This document shows, piece after piece, positions 15,855 through 18,573 of a DNA stretch of 18,573 nt. Source of the stretch: Bacteroidales bacterium. GTDB taxonomy: Bacteria; Bacteroidota; Bacteroidia; Bacteroidales; ML635J-15. Positions within the stretch are counted from its first letter, which is position 1, and each line of letters opens with the position of its first letter. The DNA lies in NCBI GenBank assembly GCA_007130555.1, contig SLSH01000011.1:1-18573 (forward strand), given 5' to 3'. A model generated the notes under the pieces. It was not told where the DNA came from and searched no databases. It worked only from the letters and a program-made list of their open reading frames with translations. The position numbers and the translations under genes were made by a program.

Positions 15855-17456
15855 TTGGCAACAACAAAATACATATTTGTAACAGGGGGCGTTGCCTCCT
15901 CGCTGGGGAAAGGAATTATTTCCGCTTCTCTTGCAAAGCTTTTACAATCAAGAGGTTATAATGTTGCAATTCAGAAATTAGACCCGTACATAAATGTTGA
16001 TCCGGGGACTTTAAATCCTTACGAACACGGAGAATGTTATGTAACCGAAGATGGTGCGGAAACGGATTTAGACCTGGGACATTATGAAAGATTCTTAAAT
16101 GTTTTTACATCGCAGTCTAATAGCGTTACAACAGGAAGAGTTTATCTGGATGTAATTACCAAAGAAAGAAAAGGAGATTTTCTGGGAAAAACAGTTCAAA
16201 TAATACCGCATATTACTGATGAAATTAAAAGAAGAATCAAACTATTAGGTTCAGGGGGGAAATATGATTTTGTAATTACTGAAATAGGTGGTACAGTTGG
16301 TGACATAGAATCATTGCCTTATATTGAAACGGTTCGTCAGTTAAAATGGGAATTAAAATCCCGCTGTCTTGTAATTCATCTTACTCTGGTACCATATATT
16401 GCTGCCAGCGAAGAAATTAAAACAAAACCTACGCAACATTCCGTAAAAACCATGCTAGAGGCAGGAGTACAGCCCGATATGATAGTATTAAGAACAGAGC
16501 ATAAATTAAATGCCGAAATAAAGAAAAAAGTTGCAGTATTTTGTAATATAGATAAACAACACGTTATTGAAGCAAAAGATGTTTCTTCTATTTATGAAGT
16601 ACCCATAGAAATGCAAAAAGAAAAACTTGATGAAATGACACTTATGCATTTCGGACTTAAAGTTGGAGAAAAACCAAAACTGAAAGATTGGAAAAACTTT
16701 TTAAAAAGAATTAAAAATCCAAAACATACAGTAAATATAGGTCTGATTGGGAAATATGTAGAATTAAAAGACGCATATAAATCTATAAATGAGGCTATTA
16801 TCCATGCCGGAGCAGCTATTGAAACCAATATAAATTTTGAATATGTACATTCAGAAAAAATTACAAAGGAGAATATAAACTCTTTATTGAAAAAGTTTAA
16901 CGGAATATTAATTGCCCCGGGCTTTGGAGTTAGAGGCATAGACGGAAAAATTCTTGCAGCAAAATATGCAAGGGAAAAAAATGTTCCTTTCTTTGGTATT
17001 TGTTTGGGAATGCAAGCTGCCGTAATTGAATTTGCCATAAATGTTCTTAAATTAAAGGATGCAAACTCTACCGAAATAGATAAAAACACAAAACATCCTG
17101 TAATAGACATAATGGAAGAACAAAAACGTATCAGCAAAAAAGGAGGAACAATGAGGCTGGGAACTTATGCCTGTAAAATTGAAAAAAACAGTATCGTTTA
17201 CAAAGCATATAAAAGTCTGAAAATAAATGAAAGACACCGACACAGATATGAATTTAACAATAAATACAAAGATTTATTTATAAAAGCAGGTATGAAAATT
17301 ACAGGTGAAAATCCGAAAACAGGACTTGTCGAAATTGTTGAAATCCCTGCACATAAATGGTTTGTCGGAGTGCAATTCCATCCCGAATACAAAAGCACCG
17401 TAATTAATCCGCATCCTTTATTTGTGAGTTTTATCAAATCTACATTAAAAAAATAA
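15855..17456 (+). CDS. pyrG: CTP synthase
   Basis: A 533-residue cytoplasmic enzyme that aminates UTP to CTP using ATP and glutamine. The N-terminal synthase domain opens with KYIFVTGGVASSLGKG, the nucleotide-binding loop, and contains YINVDPGTLNPYEHGECYVTEDGAETDLDLGHYERF and ITEIGGTVGDIES. The C-terminal class I glutamine amidotransferase domain has the nucleophile Cys383 in GICLGMQ, and His509 and Glu511 in HPEY, close to E. coli Cys379, His515 and Glu517. The start is a TTG at 15855: the conserved N-terminus begins immediately after it, and no in-frame ATG or GTG is visible just upstream, so this rare start codon is well supported. The gene is followed by yidC after 3 bp. The pyrG-yidC order is, to my knowledge, common in Bacteroidetes. 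Confidence 0.97.
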   Translation: MATTKYIFVTGGVASSLGKGIISASLAKLLQSRGYNVAIQKLDPYINVDPGTLNPYEHGECYVTEDGAETDLDLGHYERFLNVFTSQSNSVTTGRVYLDVITKERKGDFLGKTVQIIPHITDEIKRRIKLLGSGGKYDFVITEIGGTVGDIESLPYIETVRQLKWELKSRCLVIHLTLVPYIAASEEIKTKPTQHSVKTMLEAGVQPDMIVLRTEHKLNAEIKKKVAVFCNIDKQHVIEAKDVSSIYEVPIEMQKEKLDEMTLMHFGLKVGEKPKLKDWKNFLKRIKNPKHTVNIGLIGKYVELKDAYKSINEAIIHAGAAIETNINFEYVHSEKITKENINSLLKKFNGILIAPGFGVRGIDGKILAAKYAREKNVPFFGICLGMQAAVIEFAINVLKLKDANSTEIDKNTKHPVIDIMEEQKRISKKGGTMRLGTYACKIEKNSIVYKAYKSLKINERHRHRYEFNNKYKDLFIKAGMKITGENPKTGLVEIVEIPAHKWFVGVQFHPEYKSTVINPHPLFVSFIKSTLKK

Positions 17457-17459
17457 TCA

Positions 17460-18573
17460 ATGGATAAACAAAGTATAACCGGTATCGTTATTATTGGAAT
17501 ATTATTAATCGGGTTTATGTATATTACAAGACCTGATGAAGATACGAAGAGGGAAATGCAAAGACGTCAGGATTCGATTAATCTGGCATATCAATTAAGA
17601 CAAGACTCTATTTTACAGGCTCAACAGCAAATTGCAGATGCACAAAAAGAAACTTCGGATGAGGATATAATTATTCACGAAGATGTAGTATCAACCGAAG
17701 AAAAAGAGTTGATTGCTAAACAGGAAAATATCAGAAAATACGGAATATTTGCTCATACTGCAGAAGGAGAAGAAAAGTTTATTACAGTCGAAAACGATGT
17801 GATGATAATTACTTTTACGACTAAGGGTGGAAAAATTCATTCGGTTGAATTAAAAGATTACAAAAAATATGACGGTAGCCCCCTTGTTATGTATGATAAT
17901 GATTCTATTACCGAGTTTGGACTTGAAATGATTGCAGAAGGTAAAACTTTACTTACAAATGATATGTACTTTTCTGCAGATGTCCATGATGATATTATAT
18001 CAGTAAAATCAAGCAACAGAGAAATAAAAATGCGTCTAAAAGTTGACCCGAACAAATATATTGAATATGTTTATACTATTTCGTCAAATGATTATATGAT
18101 TGATTTTGACGTAAATATCATTGGTCTTAATCAAGAACTGGCTGTAAATCCATATATTACACTTAAATGGAAAACATTAATACCGGCTTTGGAAAGAACA
18201 ACTTCCGACTGGGAAGCCGATAATTCCTCAGTTTATGTAAGAATGGAAAGAGGAGAAATAGAAAAACTAAGCGAAAGGAGAGACTATGATGAATTTATAA
18301 GCAGCGGAAGAGTCCACTGGATAGCTTTTAAACAACAGTTTTTCTCGTCTGCATTAATTGGTAAAGGACATATTGATAATCCAATCGTAAAACAAAAAAC
18401 AATAGAATGTCCCGAAAAAAAATATCTTAAAGAATTTGATGCCGAAATTTCTTTCCCTTTTGAAAGATCGGTTGACCAGTCTGCTAAATTTAGTATGTAT
18501 TTCGGTCCGAATAACTTTAAAACTTTGCGAAGTTATGATATTGGAATGGAAAAACTGGTGCCGTTGGGCTGGG
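17460..18573 (+). CDS. yidC: Membrane protein insertase YidC, N-terminal part (runs off window)
   Basis: The first 371 codons of YidC, the inner-membrane insertase that acts with or without Sec; the frame is open at the right edge. The start ATG at 17460 lies 3 bp after the pyrG stop. Residues about 6-23 (ITGIVIIGILLIGFMYITRP) are the first transmembrane helix. A Gln/Asp/Glu-rich linker follows, with repeated RQDSI and a LRQDSILQAQQQ stretch. The large periplasmic P1 domain follows from about residue 90 (FITVENDVMIITFTTKGGKIHSVELKDYK, then GRVHWIAFKQQFFSSALI). The visible part stops at KLVPLGW, just where the second transmembrane segment of Gram-negative YidC begins. The conserved insertase core, with its hydrophilic groove, is therefore outside the window and cannot be judged. 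Tight spacing suggests co-transcription with pyrG. Confidence 0.93.
   Translation, partial: MDKQSITGIVIIGILLIGFMYITRPDEDTKREMQRRQDSINLAYQLRQDSILQAQQQIADAQKETSDEDIIIHEDVVSTEEKELIAKQENIRKYGIFAHTAEGEEKFITVENDVMIITFTTKGGKIHSVELKDYKKYDGSPLVMYDNDSITEFGLEMIAEGKTLLTNDMYFSADVHDDIISVKSSNREIKMRLKVDPNKYIEYVYTISSNDYMIDFDVNIIGLNQELAVNPYITLKWKTLIPALERTTSDWEADNSSVYVRMERGEIEKLSERRDYDEFISSGRVHWIAFKQQFFSSALIGKGHIDNPIVKQKTIECPEKKYLKEFDAEISFPFERSVDQSAKFSMYFGPNNFKTLRSYDIGMEKLVPLGW

Noticed and set aside
16592..17137. 181-codon ORF antisense to pyrG
   Set aside because: Shadow of the pyrG coding frame; Phe/Ser/Ile-rich composition typical of antisense reading in AT-rich DNA.
1..18573. CRISPR arrays, tRNA or rRNA genes, transposases, toxin-antitoxin or defence genes
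   Set aside because: I looked for regularly spaced repeats, tRNA-like arms and the relevant protein motifs and found none.

Overview
This AT-rich window looks like a chromosomal segment from a member of the Bacteroidetes (Bacteroidota), probably near the order Bacteroidales. The evidence is the gene repertoire: a FISUMP-domain surface protein, an M23 peptidase divergent from alaS, a multi-repeat DUF349 protein, a TonB-dependent receptor with a carboxypeptidase-like N-terminal domain, and pyrG followed by yidC. The promoters also fit the Bacteroidetes type (TTTG, 19-21 nt, TAnnTTTG), with several close or exact matches upstream of genes. Shine-Dalgarno sequences are mostly absent, as expected for this phylum.

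Layout. From 15 to 3519 there is a secreted FISUMP protein on the + strand. It faces a - strand pair, a membrane-anchored LytM/M23 peptidase followed by an esterase-like lipoprotein, which probably form one operon. At 3.52-3.62 kb, overlapping divergent promoters drive the peptidase and alaS. After alaS comes a disturbed zone (6.27-6.9 kb). It holds the 3' end of a broken cupin gene, then about 420 bp of more GC-rich, non-coding sequence packed with inverted repeats. Next is a small secreted protein of unknown function on the - strand with its own well-formed promoter. From 7543 to 11782 a DUF349 protein overlaps a TonB-dependent receptor by 11 bp. From 11864 to 15712 are three purine genes, purB, purA and purC. 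From 15855 to the right edge, pyrG (TTG start) is followed 3 bp later by yidC, which runs off the window.

How the genes work together. PurC makes SAICAR from CAIR and aspartate. PurB removes fumarate from SAICAR and from adenylosuccinate. PurA makes adenylosuccinate from IMP and aspartate. The cluster therefore covers the aspartate-to-fumarate amination steps of purine synthesis, and pyrG supplies CTP next door. AlaS, YidC, the M23 peptidase and the receptor are housekeeping or envelope functions. The key residues I checked in AlaS, PurB, PurA, PyrG and the peptidase are present.

Most of the window is ordinary core genome and I see no convincing new multi-gene system. The region most worth a second look is the structured repeat block at about 6.48-6.9 kb, which abuts the truncated cupin gene. 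It looks like a dispersed, possibly non-autonomous mobile repeat or a structured RNA. Secondary points are the esterase-like lipoprotein, whose usual catalytic-His position appears to hold Tyr, and the unknown small secreted protein.
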